A stretch of DNA of 33,312 nucleotides, from contig NZ_LUJK01000036.1 of assembly GCF_001601825.1 (NCBI RefSeq), positions 1-33,312 of the forward strand. The letters are read 5' to 3'. The first letter of the stretch is position 1. Every line of letters begins with the position of its first letter. Positions 9,724 through 18,045 of this stretch are shown here, piece by piece. This DNA is from Limnobacter sp. CACIAM 66H1. Its GTDB lineage: Bacteria > Pseudomonadota > Gammaproteobacteria > Burkholderiales > Burkholderiaceae_B. The notes under the pieces were generated by a model. That model saw nothing but the letters and a program-made list of their open reading frames with translations. It had not been told where the DNA came from and did no database searches. The position numbers and the translations under genes were made by a program.

Positions 9724-10542
9724 TTAAAAGTGCTCATCCCGCTCAATATCCAATCCTTTGAGCCCCTGCCCTTTCACTTTACGCACCACGTACACCACAT
9801 AACCCGAAAGCCCGTATAGGACAAACACGCCAAACAACACCTTGGGAGGATCCTGGGATACCAGCGCAAACACCAAGGGAATCAAGGCGAGCACTAGGAA
9901 GGGAACACTGCGGCGAAAATGGAAGTCTTTGCCGCTGAAAAAGGGAACATTGGATACCATGGTGATCCCGGCGTAGAAGGTAATACCCCAGGCCAGCCAA
10001 TCCAGTTCGGCGCCGGCCATTTTGGCATCATCCATTACCCACACAAACCCGGTCACCAAAGCAGCTGCAGCCGGGCTTGGCAACCCCTGAAACCACGCTT
10101 TGTCCACCACAGCTGCATTGGTATTGAATCGCGCAAGGCGTAAAGCGGCGCCAGCCAGATAGACGAAAGCAGCGACCCAGCCCAGCTTGCCCATTCCGCT
10201 CAGCGACCATTCATAGATGATCAGCGCTGGCGCAGCCCCAAAGGAAACCATGTCGGCCAAGCTGTCGTACTCAGCGCCGAATGCACTTTGGGTGTTGGTC
10301 ATTCGGGCCACTCGGCCGTCAAGACTGTCAAGCACCAAGGCTGCGAAAATGGCTACTGCAGCAGTGGTGAATTGCTGCCCCATGGCCATCACGATGCCGT
10401 AAAAACCACAAAACAATGCCGCTGTGGTAAACAGGTTAGGCAACAGGTAAACACCCTTGTGCGGTTTACCTGCAGGGCGAGTTGCGCCGCCAGAAAAAGT
10501 GCGCGGCGCGCCAAAACGGTTTTTGTTCCGCTTGAAACGCAT
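9724..10542 (-). CDS. pssA: CDP-diacylglycerol-serine O-phosphatidyltransferase
   Basis: This integral membrane enzyme makes phosphatidylserine from CDP-diacylglycerol and L-serine. The CDP-alcohol phosphatidyltransferase motif DGxxAR-x8-GxxxDxxxD is complete: Asp75-Gly76, Ala79-Arg80, Gly89, Asp93 and Asp97 in the segment from DSLDGRVAR to YDSLADM. Several hydrophobic helices surround it, and a basic N-terminal extension of about 30 residues precedes the first. This is the membrane (type II) PssA, unlike the peripheral enzyme of E. coli. It follows psd with a 2-nt gap, so the two consecutive steps to phosphatidylethanolamine are cotranscribed. Confidence 0.96.
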   Translation of the reverse strand: MRFKRNKNRFGAPRTFSGGATRPAGKPHKGVYLLPNLFTTAALFCGFYGIVMAMGQQFTTAAVAIFAALVLDSLDGRVARMTNTQSAFGAEYDSLADMVSFGAAPALIIYEWSLSGMGKLGWVAAFVYLAGAALRLARFNTNAAVVDKAWFQGLPSPAAAALVTGFVWVMDDAKMAGAELDWLAWGITFYAGITMVSNVPFFSGKDFHFRRSVPFLVLALIPLVFALVSQDPPKVLFGVFVLYGLSGYVVYVVRKVKGQGLKGLDIERDEHF

Positions 10543-10544
10543 AA

Positions 10545-11189
10545 TCAGGACACCAACTCGGCCAACACGGTTGAAGATGCGGAGACTTTGTCACCAATTG
10601 CAACCTTGGGTACGGAATCGGTAGGCAGATATACATCGACGCGCGAGCCAAAACGAATAAAGCCGTAGCGCTGGCCTTTCTCCACGTTCTCGCTCGGCTT
10701 GACGTAGCAAAGGATTCGGCGAGCAATCAAGCCGGCCACCTGCACTGCGGTCACCGTAGCGCCGCTCTCAGTGTGAATCACGATTGCATTGCGTTCGTTC
10801 TGGGTACTGGCTTTGTCCAAATCAGCATTCACGAAAAGACCAGGGAAATAATCAACGGACTTGATTTGACCACCGATCGGAATGCGGTTGGAATGAACGT
10901 TGAACACATTCATGAAAACCGAGATTTTCAGGGCTTCGCGTTGAGCATAAGGGTCCTCCACTCGCTCCACAGCCACGATACGACCGTCTGCCGGAGACAC
11001 CACTGCATTTTTTTGGGCTGGAATATAACGGGGAGGATCTCGAAAAAACTGCAAAACAAAAATGAACAGTATCCAGGCAATTACCGACAGGAATGTAAGG
11101 CCAAAGGACTGTAGCGCAAGCGCCAAAATGGCAACAATTGCAAGGAAAGGCCAACCCTCGCGGGCAATGATGGGATGTGGATAGTTCAT
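10545..11189 (-). CDS. psd: Phosphatidylserine decarboxylase, short type
   Basis: This enzyme decarboxylates phosphatidylserine to phosphatidylethanolamine using a pyruvoyl cofactor made by self-cleavage. The 214-residue length and the [10 protein letters not shown] motif identify the short form. Cleavage is expected between Gly181 and Ser182, with Ser182 becoming the pyruvoyl group. VSPADGRIV (residues 64-72) and [13 protein letters not shown] (92-104) are family-conserved. Two hydrophobic segments near residues 14-47 anchor the proenzyme. AAAGAG precedes the ATG. It lies between ilvC and pssA. The ilvC terminator upstream implies a promoter in the 11190-11303 spacer, but none stands out. 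Confidence 0.95.
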   Translation of the reverse strand: MNYPHPIIAREGWPFLAIVAILALALQSFGLTFLSVIAWILFIFVLQFFRDPPRYIPAQKNAVVSPADGRIVAVERVEDPYAQREALKISVFMNVFNVHSNRIPIGGQIKSVDYFPGLFVNADLDKASTQNERNAIVIHTESGATVTAVQVAGLIARRILCYVKPSENVEKGQRYGFIRFGSRVDVYLPTDSVPKVAIGDKVSASSTVLAELVS

Positions 11190-11303
11190 AGCTCTTTGTT
11201 GTGAATGATTATTAGACCGATTTTATAAGCCAAAAAGGTCAAGTGCGTGAGGTTTTGTGCGAATTGACCAATAAGAATCCGAAGAGGCCCCCCAATTCAA
11301 TAC

Positions 11304-11338
11304 AAAAAAACCCACAGTACTTTCGCACTGCGGGTTTT
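11304..11338 (-). terminator. Terminator after ilvC
   Basis: AAAACCCGCAGT and ACTGTGGGTTTT (minus-strand sense) form a 12-bp stem with one G-U pair and a short loop (GCGAAAGT region). It is followed by TTTTTTT (complement of 11304-11310). It starts about 24 nt after the ilvC stop and is a strong intrinsic terminator candidate. Confidence 0.85.
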
Positions 11339-11362
11339 CTTTTAAAGCAGAAAAGCGGCCAA

Positions 11363-12448
<1,086 letters not shown>

Positions 12449-12940
12449 TCAAACGCGAAGGATTCGCTCACCCCGGCCAATGCCGGAGCTGCCCGTACGG
12501 ACAGTTTCCAGAATGGCAGTGCGGTCAATCGACTCCAGGAATGCATCCAGCTTGGATTTGTTGCCAGTCAACTCGATGGTGTAGCTTTTTTCGGTGACAT
12601 CAATGATTCGACCACGGAAAATGTCCGCAGTGCGCTTCAATTCCTCACGCTCCTTGCCAACCGCCCGCAATTTTACCAGCATCAGTTCACGTTCAATATG
12701 CGCACCATCACTTAGATCCACCACTTTGACCACTTCAATCAAGCGGTTAAGGTGTTTGGTGATCTGCTCAATGATGTCATCGGAGCCCACGGTCACAATT
12801 GTCATGCGTGACAAAGTTTCGTCTTCCGTAGGGGCCACGGTCAATGTCTCAATGTTGTAGCCACGAGCAGAGAAAAGCCCTACCACGCGGGACAACGCGC
12901 CTGGTTCGTTCTCGAGGAGAACGGAAATAATGTGTCTCAT
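12449..12940 (-). CDS. ilvH: Acetolactate synthase small (regulatory) subunit
   Basis: This regulatory partner of the large subunit IlvB binds valine through an N-terminal ACT domain. MRHIISVLLENEPGALSRVV opens the ACT domain, with the Asn-Glu-Pro-Gly-Ala turn that contacts the effector. The second half (residues about 80-163) is the ALS small-subunit C-terminal domain. Two in-frame ATGs exist at 12949 and 12940. The AGGAG box abuts the first with no spacing but lies 9 nt from the second, so I use 12940. That gives 163 residues, the usual betaproteobacterial length. It starts 15 nt after the ilvB stop. Confidence 0.96.
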   Translation of the reverse strand: MRHIISVLLENEPGALSRVVGLFSARGYNIETLTVAPTEDETLSRMTIVTVGSDDIIEQITKHLNRLIEVVKVVDLSDGAHIERELMLVKLRAVGKEREELKRTADIFRGRIIDVTEKSYTIELTGNKSKLDAFLESIDRTAILETVRTGSSGIGRGERILRV

Positions 12941-12955
12941 ATTTGCCATCTCCTA

Positions 12956-14668
12956 TTACAGTTCTTCCGAACCCAGCAGCATTTCAGACAGACCCTTGCC
13001 AGCTTTCACCATGGGCCACACGTTTTCAGTGCGGTCGGTGATGAAGTCCATGAACACCAAACGGTCTTTGTACTTGCCAAAAGCCTCGCGCAGCGCCGGC
13101 TCCACATCGGATGGCTTGGTGATCTGCATGCCAATGTGACCATAGGCTTCCACAAGCTTCACGAAGTCCGGCAATGCGTCCATGTAGCTTTCGGAATAAC
13201 GCGAACCGTAATCCAGCTGCTGCCATTGACGAACCATGCCAAGGTAACGGTTGTTCAGGTTCACGATTTTGGGCGTAAAGTGATACTGGAAACAGGTCGA
13301 CAATTCCTGGATGTTCATCTGGATAGATGCTTCACCGGTAATACACGCCACCTGGGCATCAGGGTTGGCCATTTGGACGCCCATGGCGTAAGGCAAACCC
13401 ACACCCATCGTGCCCAAACCACCGGAATTGATCCATCGACGAGGCTTGTTGAACTTGTAATATTGCGCCGCCCACATTTGGTGCTGGCCAACGTCGGATG
13501 TAATGAATGCATCGCCGTTGGTGACTTCCCAAAGCTTTTCAACCACAAACTGAGGTTTAATCAGCTCATCAGACTTGGCGTAATCTAGGCACTTGCGTCC
13601 GCGCCACTTCTCCACCTGCTCCCACCAGCTCTGCAGCTTGCCCTGGTCAACACGCTTGCCACTTTCCTCAAGCAACTGAATCAAATCAACCAGTACATCT
13701 TTGATGTTGCCAACGATAGGCACATCCACTTTTACGCGCTTGGAAATGGAAGACGGGTCGATGTCGATGTGAATGATTTTGCGCGGGATTGACGCGAAAT
13801 CCTTGGGGTTACCAATCACACGATCGTCAAAACGAGCGCCGACAGCGATCAGCACATCGCAATTTTGCATGGCCAAATTGGCCTCGTAGGTGCCGTGCAT
13901 GCCAGGCATGCCCACGAATTTCTTGTCGCTGGCCTTGAATGCACCCAAACCCATCAACGTATTGGTGGTTGGCGCACCAACCCACTCCACCAGACGAGTC
14001 AGTTCAGCAGAGGCATCACCCAAAATAACACCACCGCCGGAATAGATCATGGGGCGCTCGGCCTCCAGAATCATTTGCACGGCTTTTTTGATTTGACCCT
14101 GATGGCCTTTGACCACCGGGTTGTACGAGCGCATTTTGACTGGCTCGGAATAATCAAATGTGGTTTTGTGAATGGTGATGTCTTTGGGGATATCCACCAG
14201 CACAGGGCCTGGGCGGCCTGTACGGGCGATGTAAAACGCTTCTTTCATGACACGCGCCAAGTCTTTCACATCCTTCACAAGGAAGTTGTGCTTGACGCAG
14301 GGGCGTGTAATACCCACGGTGTCGCATTCCTGGAATGCGTCTTGACCAATCGCGTGCGTAGGCACCTGACCAGACAAAATCACCATAGGAATCGAATCCA
14401 TGTAGGCCGTTGCAATGCCAGTAACAGCATTGGTCAGACCTGGGCCGGATGTAACGAGACAGACACCCACCTTGTCGCTTGAACGCGAGTAGGCATCGGC
14501 TGCATGTACAGCAGCTTGTTCGTGACGTACCAGAATGTGTTCGAAACCGTCTTGCTTGAAGATGGCATCGTAAATGTAGAGTACTGCTCCGCCTGGGTAA
14601 CCGAAAACGTGCTTGACGCCTTCCTCTTCCAGACATTTGACAACGATTTCCGCGCCGGTATATTCCAT
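12956..14668 (-). CDS. ilvB: Acetolactate synthase large (catalytic) subunit
   Basis: This ThDP- and FAD-dependent enzyme condenses two pyruvates, or pyruvate with 2-ketobutyrate. The N-terminal domain has GYPGGAVLYIYDA and the catalytic glutamate in RHEQAAVHAADAYSR. The middle FAD-binding domain follows. The C-terminal domain carries the ThDP motif GEASIQMNIQELSTC ending in NLNNRYLGMVRQW. The usual GDG/GEG triplet reads Gly-Glu-Ala here, a mild deviation. I chose the ATG at 14666-14668 (570 residues, MEYTGAEIVVKCLEEEG), preceded by AGGA. The longer frame adds 44 residues of leader sequence. It heads the ilvB-ilvH-ilvC cluster. Confidence 0.97.
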   Translation of the reverse strand: MEYTGAEIVVKCLEEEGVKHVFGYPGGAVLYIYDAIFKQDGFEHILVRHEQAAVHAADAYSRSSDKVGVCLVTSGPGLTNAVTGIATAYMDSIPMVILSGQVPTHAIGQDAFQECDTVGITRPCVKHNFLVKDVKDLARVMKEAFYIARTGRPGPVLVDIPKDITIHKTTFDYSEPVKMRSYNPVVKGHQGQIKKAVQMILEAERPMIYSGGGVILGDASAELTRLVEWVGAPTTNTLMGLGAFKASDKKFVGMPGMHGTYEANLAMQNCDVLIAVGARFDDRVIGNPKDFASIPRKIIHIDIDPSSISKRVKVDVPIVGNIKDVLVDLIQLLEESGKRVDQGKLQSWWEQVEKWRGRKCLDYAKSDELIKPQFVVEKLWEVTNGDAFITSDVGQHQMWAAQYYKFNKPRRWINSGGLGTMGVGLPYAMGVQMANPDAQVACITGEASIQMNIQELSTCFQYHFTPKIVNLNNRYLGMVRQWQQLDYGSRYSESYMDALPDFVKLVEAYGHIGMQITKPSDVEPALREAFGKYKDRLVFMDFITDRTENVWPMVKAGKGLSEMLLGSEEL

Positions 14669-14796
14669 TTTAAAAAATCCTGACAAAATCCACGGGACAT
14701 TGGTCGGATGCCGTCCTGGATCGCATTGCCGTGGGGCACAGGCTTTTTGAAGATGAACAACCTTGTGGGTGTGGACATGTCGCAAAGCGCTGGCGA

Positions 14797-14829
14797 TCAC
14801 AACCCGATTATGTCGGGCAGGTTGGCCAT
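14797..14829 (-). CDS. Possible ilv leader peptide (10 codons)
   Basis: A tiny open frame in the ilvB leader reads MANLPDIIGL followed by TGA. Four of its nine residues after Met are leucine or isoleucine, as expected of an attenuation leader for branched-chain genes. The CTGAGC/GCTCAG hairpin (14836-14852) ends 6 nt before its ATG. The ribosome site is poor (AGAAG), and I could not find a clear terminator/antiterminator pair between it and ilvB, so this is speculative. Confidence 0.25.
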   Translation of the reverse strand: MANLPDIIGL

Positions 14830-14835
14830 GGGCTT

Positions 14836-14852
14836 CTGAGCCACAAGCTCAG
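14836..14852 (-). other. Leader hairpin upstream of ilvB
   Basis: CTGAGC and GCTCAG form a perfect 6-bp stem with a 5-nt loop in the predicted 5' leader of ilvB, about 70 nt after the predicted transcription start. It lacks a U tract. A pause hairpin or part of an attenuator are possible roles. Confidence 0.4.
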
Positions 14853-14925
14853 CGCCCTAGCGCGTCTTTCGCTAAAACAACAAGGGTATGCTGATTAACT
14901 AGAGACAAAAACAGGGTAGAACGAG

Positions 14926-14954
14926 ATCTTAGTGCGAAGCCTGCCGTGGGTCAA
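14926..14954 (-). promoter_or_regulatory. Sigma70-type promoter for ilvBHC
   Basis: On the minus strand, TTGACC (14954-14949) and TAAGAT (14931-14926) are separated by exactly 17 nt. Each box differs from consensus at one or two positions. Predicted start of transcription is near 14919, giving a leader of about 250 nt before the ilvB ATG. It is the best-looking housekeeping promoter in the window. Confidence 0.75.
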
Positions 14955-15056
14955 GAAAAAAGCTTGTGGCTTTGATATCATGCCGTATTGTTAAATATTG
15001 CGAATCATTCTCGCTTCGACCCAAAACCCTCTGACACCACCTCGACACACACATTT

Positions 15057-15617
15057 ATGGCCAGCACGCGAGAATTAGAGGATTTTTTGAGAGAGGTGTC
15101 GCACAGGGCTTATCGACAGGCTTTTTTTGCCGTAAAAAATGAAGAAAGTGCCATGGATCTGGTACAGGAAAGCATGATGAAGCTCTCCGACAAGTACGGT
15201 GACAAGCCAAAAGAAGAGCTGCCAATGCTGTTCACCCGCATTTTGCAGAACACGATCCTTGACTATCACCGCCGCCAGAAGGTCCGAAATACCTGGACAA
15301 CACTTTTTTCCAGTTTTCAGAAGAAAGACGAAGAAGACTACGACGTGCTTGAAAACCTTCTCGCACAGGATGAATCTCAGAATGCGAGCGCTCAGGACGA
15401 GATTGAACAGTCACAGAATATGGCCGCCATCGAAGAAGCCATCGCAAATTTGCCAGAGCGTCAACGCCAGGCATTCATCTTGCGTTATTGGGAAGAGATG
15501 GACTTGGCAGAAACGGCAGAGATCATGGGATGTTCTGAAGGCAGTGTAAAAACGCATTGCTCCAGAGCGACAAAGGCATTGGCACAGGTATTGAGGCAAC
15601 AGGGGTTTCGGGAATGA
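15057..15617 (+). CDS. ECF-type RNA polymerase sigma factor
   Basis: This small sigma70-family protein (186 residues from the ATG at 15057) has only regions 2 and 4. Region 2 spans about residues 8-80, with AVKNEESAMDLVQESMMKL and the DNA-contacting RRQKVRNTW. An acidic linker with KKDEEDYD follows. Region 4, with LPERQRQAFILRYWEEMDLA and GCSEGSVKTHCSRA, is the helix-turn-helix for the -35 element. I start at MASTRELEDFLREV, where family resemblance begins. A TTG at 14988 would add 23 residues, and neither start has a good ribosome site. Its stop overlaps the next ATG (ATGA), so the two are translationally coupled, a usual sigma/anti-sigma arrangement. Confidence 0.88.
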   Translation: MASTRELEDFLREVSHRAYRQAFFAVKNEESAMDLVQESMMKLSDKYGDKPKEELPMLFTRILQNTILDYHRRQKVRNTWTTLFSSFQKKDEEDYDVLENLLAQDESQNASAQDEIEQSQNMAAIEEAIANLPERQRQAFILRYWEEMDLAETAEIMGCSEGSVKTHCSRATKALAQVLRQQGFRE

Positions 15618-16114
15618 ATGAAGATCGGCTAACCGCAAGTGTAGTAAAAAGGCTACTTGATGAGTCGGCGAGTCAGGTTCCGCCCCACATTCAGGACCGC
15701 CTCAATCTGGCTATTGCCAAATCCGTGCAACTCCACTCGGAGAAACATGGATCGCAAAGTCATGCGAAGCAAATTAAGAATAATTCCAATCACGGCTCGA
15801 TCGGTGGTTGGTTTCAGCAGGTTTCAGAGTGGTTTAACCGTCCGGCCTTGTCCATGGCCGTGAGCGCGTTGTTTATCGCAGGTGCCGCGTTCGGTGTTGC
15901 GCAGTTTGGTCTGGAAAACTCGGATGCACGTATTTCTGAAACAGCTGATCTCGACGCAGCCATCCTGTCGGATGATCTGCCACCGGACGCCTACCTTGAC
16001 AAGGGCTTCATCAACTACGCAACAGAGCTGGAAAAGAACAACCCAATTCCAGCTGAAGACGGAATTGAACAGTGGATGGATTCCTTGCCCGCCGACTTCA
16101 CTACATCGATCTAG
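15614..16114 (+). CDS. DUF3619 single-pass membrane protein, possible anti-sigma factor
   Basis: This 166-residue protein has a cytoplasmic N-terminus of about 75 residues, one hydrophobic segment (SMAVSALFIAGAAFGVAQFG), and an acidic C-terminal part with AAILSDDLPPDAYLDKGF, the most recognisable DUF3619 stretch. No zinc-binding HxxxCxxC motif is visible, so it is not a classical ZAS anti-sigma protein. Its ATG overlaps the sigma factor stop (ATGA). Topology and coupling suggest that it holds or modulates the sigma factor at the membrane. That role is inferred, since I know of no biochemical work on the family. Confidence 0.8.
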   Translation: MNEDRLTASVVKRLLDESASQVPPHIQDRLNLAIAKSVQLHSEKHGSQSHAKQIKNNSNHGSIGGWFQQVSEWFNRPALSMAVSALFIAGAAFGVAQFGLENSDARISETADLDAAILSDDLPPDAYLDKGFINYATELEKNNPIPAEDGIEQWMDSLPADFTTSI

Positions 16115-16133
16115 TCAAAGAGGATAGAACGAT

Positions 16134-16541
16134 ATGGTTGCGACTCGAATTTACTCCGGAATGTGGACTTTGGGCCTTGTATTCGTGCTGGCCCTCCAGA
16201 GCACTGACGCGCTGGCCGATACAGACTGGTCTGAGTTGTCGCCCAAGCAGCAGGAGTTGCTAGCCCCACTCAAGGGCGACTGGAATTCAATGACCGATGC
16301 GCAACAGGAGCGCTGGCTTAAAGTCGGACGCAAGTATGAGAATGAGCCTGAGGATCGCCAGGCCATCATGCGGGAACGGGTCAGCACCTGGAGCGAGCTA
16401 AGCCCTCGGGAAAAGGCAGCCGCGCGCGAGAACTACAAGGCATTGAAGGAAAAACGTCAGGGTGAGCGAAATTCAAGCTGGAACAGCTACCAAAGCCTCG
16501 ACCCCAAAAAACGGGATGAATTCAAGGGTAAAAAACCATAA
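16134..16541 (+). CDS. DUF3106 secreted protein
   Basis: This 135-residue protein starts with a hydrophobic export signal (GMWTLGLVFVLALQSTDALA). The mature part carries the repeated DUF3106 pattern: WSELSPKQQELLAPLKGDWN, then MTDAQQERWLKVGRKY, then TWSELSPREKAAARENYKAL. The W-x-x-L-S/T-P-x-x-Q/K units are charged and probably helical, so a periplasmic helical protein is expected. Its function is unknown. AGAGGAT precedes the ATG, which is 19 nt after the DUF3619 gene, so it belongs to the same operon. A target or sensor partner of the sigma system is possible. Confidence 0.85.
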   Translation: MVATRIYSGMWTLGLVFVLALQSTDALADTDWSELSPKQQELLAPLKGDWNSMTDAQQERWLKVGRKYENEPEDRQAIMRERVSTWSELSPREKAAARENYKALKEKRQGERNSSWNSYQSLDPKKRDEFKGKKP

Positions 16542-16603
16542 AACCGGAGCCTGTTTGGATGCCGCGACCATACCGTGGAATCGGCAGACGATAAAATACC
16601 GGA

Positions 16604-17071
16604 ATGGAACGACTCATTGACAACGGGCTGATCAGCCCCAGCAGAAAACGCCGATTTGCGAGCATGCTGTACGAAAGCATGCTGCTGTTCGGCGTTTTAT
16701 TCATTGCTGGCTACTTCTTCGATACACTGACCCAAAGCCGACATGCCTTATACCTCCGTGAGGCCCGTCAGTGGTGGTTTTTTGCCGTGCTTGGCTTGTA
16801 TTTTGTGTGGTTTTGGCGCCATGGGGGCCAAACCCTTGCCATGAAAACCTGGCATATTCGATTGGTCAAGGAAAACGGGGAGCGTGTTGGGGTGGCTCAA
16901 GCCATACTGCGCTATGTGCTGTGCTGGTTTTTCAATTTAACAGGCATTGCCTTCGTTTATTCATTCTTTGACAAGAATGGGCAGTTTCCTCAAGACCGTC
17001 TGGCGAAAACCTTGCTGGTTTCAACCAAACCGCGCGAACGTGGCATTGAAGAAGTGATGCGTCACGACTAA
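16604..17071 (+). CDS. RDD-family inner-membrane protein
   Basis: This 155-residue membrane protein has the RDD pattern: the basic entry RKRRFASMLYESMLL to helix 1 (the Asp of RDD is Glu here), a second helix around WWFFAVLGLYFVWFW, the conserved GGQTLAMKTWHIRLV, and a third helix near LCWFFNLTGIAFVYSFF. RDD proteins have been linked to transport in some bacteria, but this subgroup is uncharacterised. No ribosome site precedes the ATG. A TAAAAT hexamer ends 6 nt before it, so a leaderless transcript is conceivable. The stop overlaps that of the convergent gene on the minus strand. Confidence 0.85.
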   Translation: MERLIDNGLISPSRKRRFASMLYESMLLFGVLFIAGYFFDTLTQSRHALYLREARQWWFFAVLGLYFVWFWRHGGQTLAMKTWHIRLVKENGERVGVAQAILRYVLCWFFNLTGIAFVYSFFDKNGQFPQDRLAKTLLVSTKPRERGIEEVMRHD

Positions 17072-18045
17072 TCGCTCAACAAGTTCACCGCGTTCTGCAA
17101 CCGAATCCAGTCTGCCTCTGACTTTGGCGACCCACATCGCAGGATGCACTCATCTGCGAGATAGATACGCACCAATATCCCCATGTGTTCGAGATCGGCA
17201 GCCCACTGCTCGTTGTTGGGGTGGGCAAAACTGATAAAGTAGCCACCTTTGTGAATTTTGACATGCTCGCCCAGTCGAACTCGCCAAAGTGACTCCAAAC
17301 GAGCACACAACGCTTCGAGACGAATCAGCTGTTCGGCCCGCCAGCCTTCTGCTGCAAAGTACTGCAGCGCCAGCCACCATTGCGGTGAGGAAACAGCTTG
17401 TGTGCCCACTTCATTGAGCAGTGCTGTACACACAGCCTTGGGCCCGCAAACAAAAGCCAGATTGGCCCCAGCCAGACCTGAAAAAGGAGCTACAGAACGA
17501 AGAACGATGGCGGGCTCGGCTTCAATAAATGACGCATATGAATCTTCACCGGTCCAATCCAGGTATGCCTCGTCCAAAATAAGCCAACCACCCTGCGCGC
17601 GCAGTCTCCTGGCGAGAGGCTTGATTTGCTGGATGCTGATCATTTGACATGTAGGATTCACCGGGCGCCCCAGCACCACCACATCGCATTCCGGAATGTC
17701 GCCCTGCAGTACAAGATCAACAGGCCAGTCGAGGACCACGTGATTGGCTCTTCGAAAACGTTTGTCCCATTGGTCAAAACTGGGCTCTGCCAAAACCACT
17801 CTCATAGACCCATACCAAGTCTGAAACAAGCGCGAGAGTGCTGAAATACCGCTTTCTATACCAGTTACCGCCAACACCGATTCGCACTCAAAAAAACGGG
17901 CTGCCTCCCGATGAAAACGTGAGCGCAGGTGCTCTGGGCTGGCCCACACGGAAGCTGGCATGTCAGGCAAGACCAACTCAAAAGGAGCAACGGAACCTGA
18001 AAGATCTAATTTGGCCTGTTGAATGACGCTGGTTTCAATGCGCAT
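17068..18045 (-). CDS. CobC/CobD-family PLP-fold protein lacking the PLP lysine
   Basis: This 325-residue protein has the type I aminotransferase fold and aligns by eye with threonine-phosphate decarboxylases (CobC/CobD). It has NPT (130-132) in the place of the family's NPNNPTG, DEAYLDW (158-164, the Asp that normally contacts the PLP ring) and a C-terminal ILRCGSP. The family segment normally reading RSFGKFFGLAGxRLGF reads RSVAPFSGLAGANLAF (183-198), so the Schiff-base lysine is Pro187 and the phosphate-binding arginine is Asn195. Normal PLP chemistry is therefore unlikely. I use the ATG at 18043-18045, which overlaps the SpoVR stop by 11 nt. No other cobalamin gene is nearby. Cofactor-free binding or regulation is an inference. 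Confidence 0.75.
   Translation of the reverse strand: MRIETSVIQQAKLDLSGSVAPFELVLPDMPASVWASPEHLRSRFHREAARFFECESVLAVTGIESGISALSRLFQTWYGSMRVVLAEPSFDQWDKRFRRANHVVLDWPVDLVLQGDIPECDVVVLGRPVNPTCQMISIQQIKPLARRLRAQGGWLILDEAYLDWTGEDSYASFIEAEPAIVLRSVAPFSGLAGANLAFVCGPKAVCTALLNEVGTQAVSSPQWWLALQYFAAEGWRAEQLIRLEALCARLESLWRVRLGEHVKIHKGGYFISFAHPNNEQWAADLEHMGILVRIYLADECILRCGSPKSEADWIRLQNAVNLLSD

Larger units (their letters stand above)
14669..15056. other. ilvB / sigma-factor divergent intergenic region
   Basis: This is 388 bp without a recognised protein gene. It holds the ilvB promoter and its long untranslated leader on the minus strand, a small hairpin and possible leader peptide, and the upstream region of the plus-strand sigma factor gene. 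I found no convincing promoter for the sigma factor. ECF genes often use their own specialised promoter, which cannot be recognised here without relatives. Confidence 0.7.

Noticed and set aside
13318-13360. Gly-Glu-Ala in place of Gly-Asp/Glu-Gly in the ThDP motif of IlvB as evidence of inactivity
   Set aside because: The rest of the motif, including NLNN and the catalytic glutamate, is intact, and small residues are tolerated there. A mild variant is more likely than loss of function.
12932-13588. A 218-codon plus-strand frame opposite ilvB
   Set aside because: It is antisense to a highly conserved gene, has a His-rich composition, and has no ribosome site or family resemblance.
14434-14778. 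A 114-codon minus-strand frame overlapping the start of ilvB
   Set aside because: It runs through the ilvB coding region out of frame. Its initial part coincides with the leader, but no leader-peptide character (Leu/Val/Ile run) is visible.
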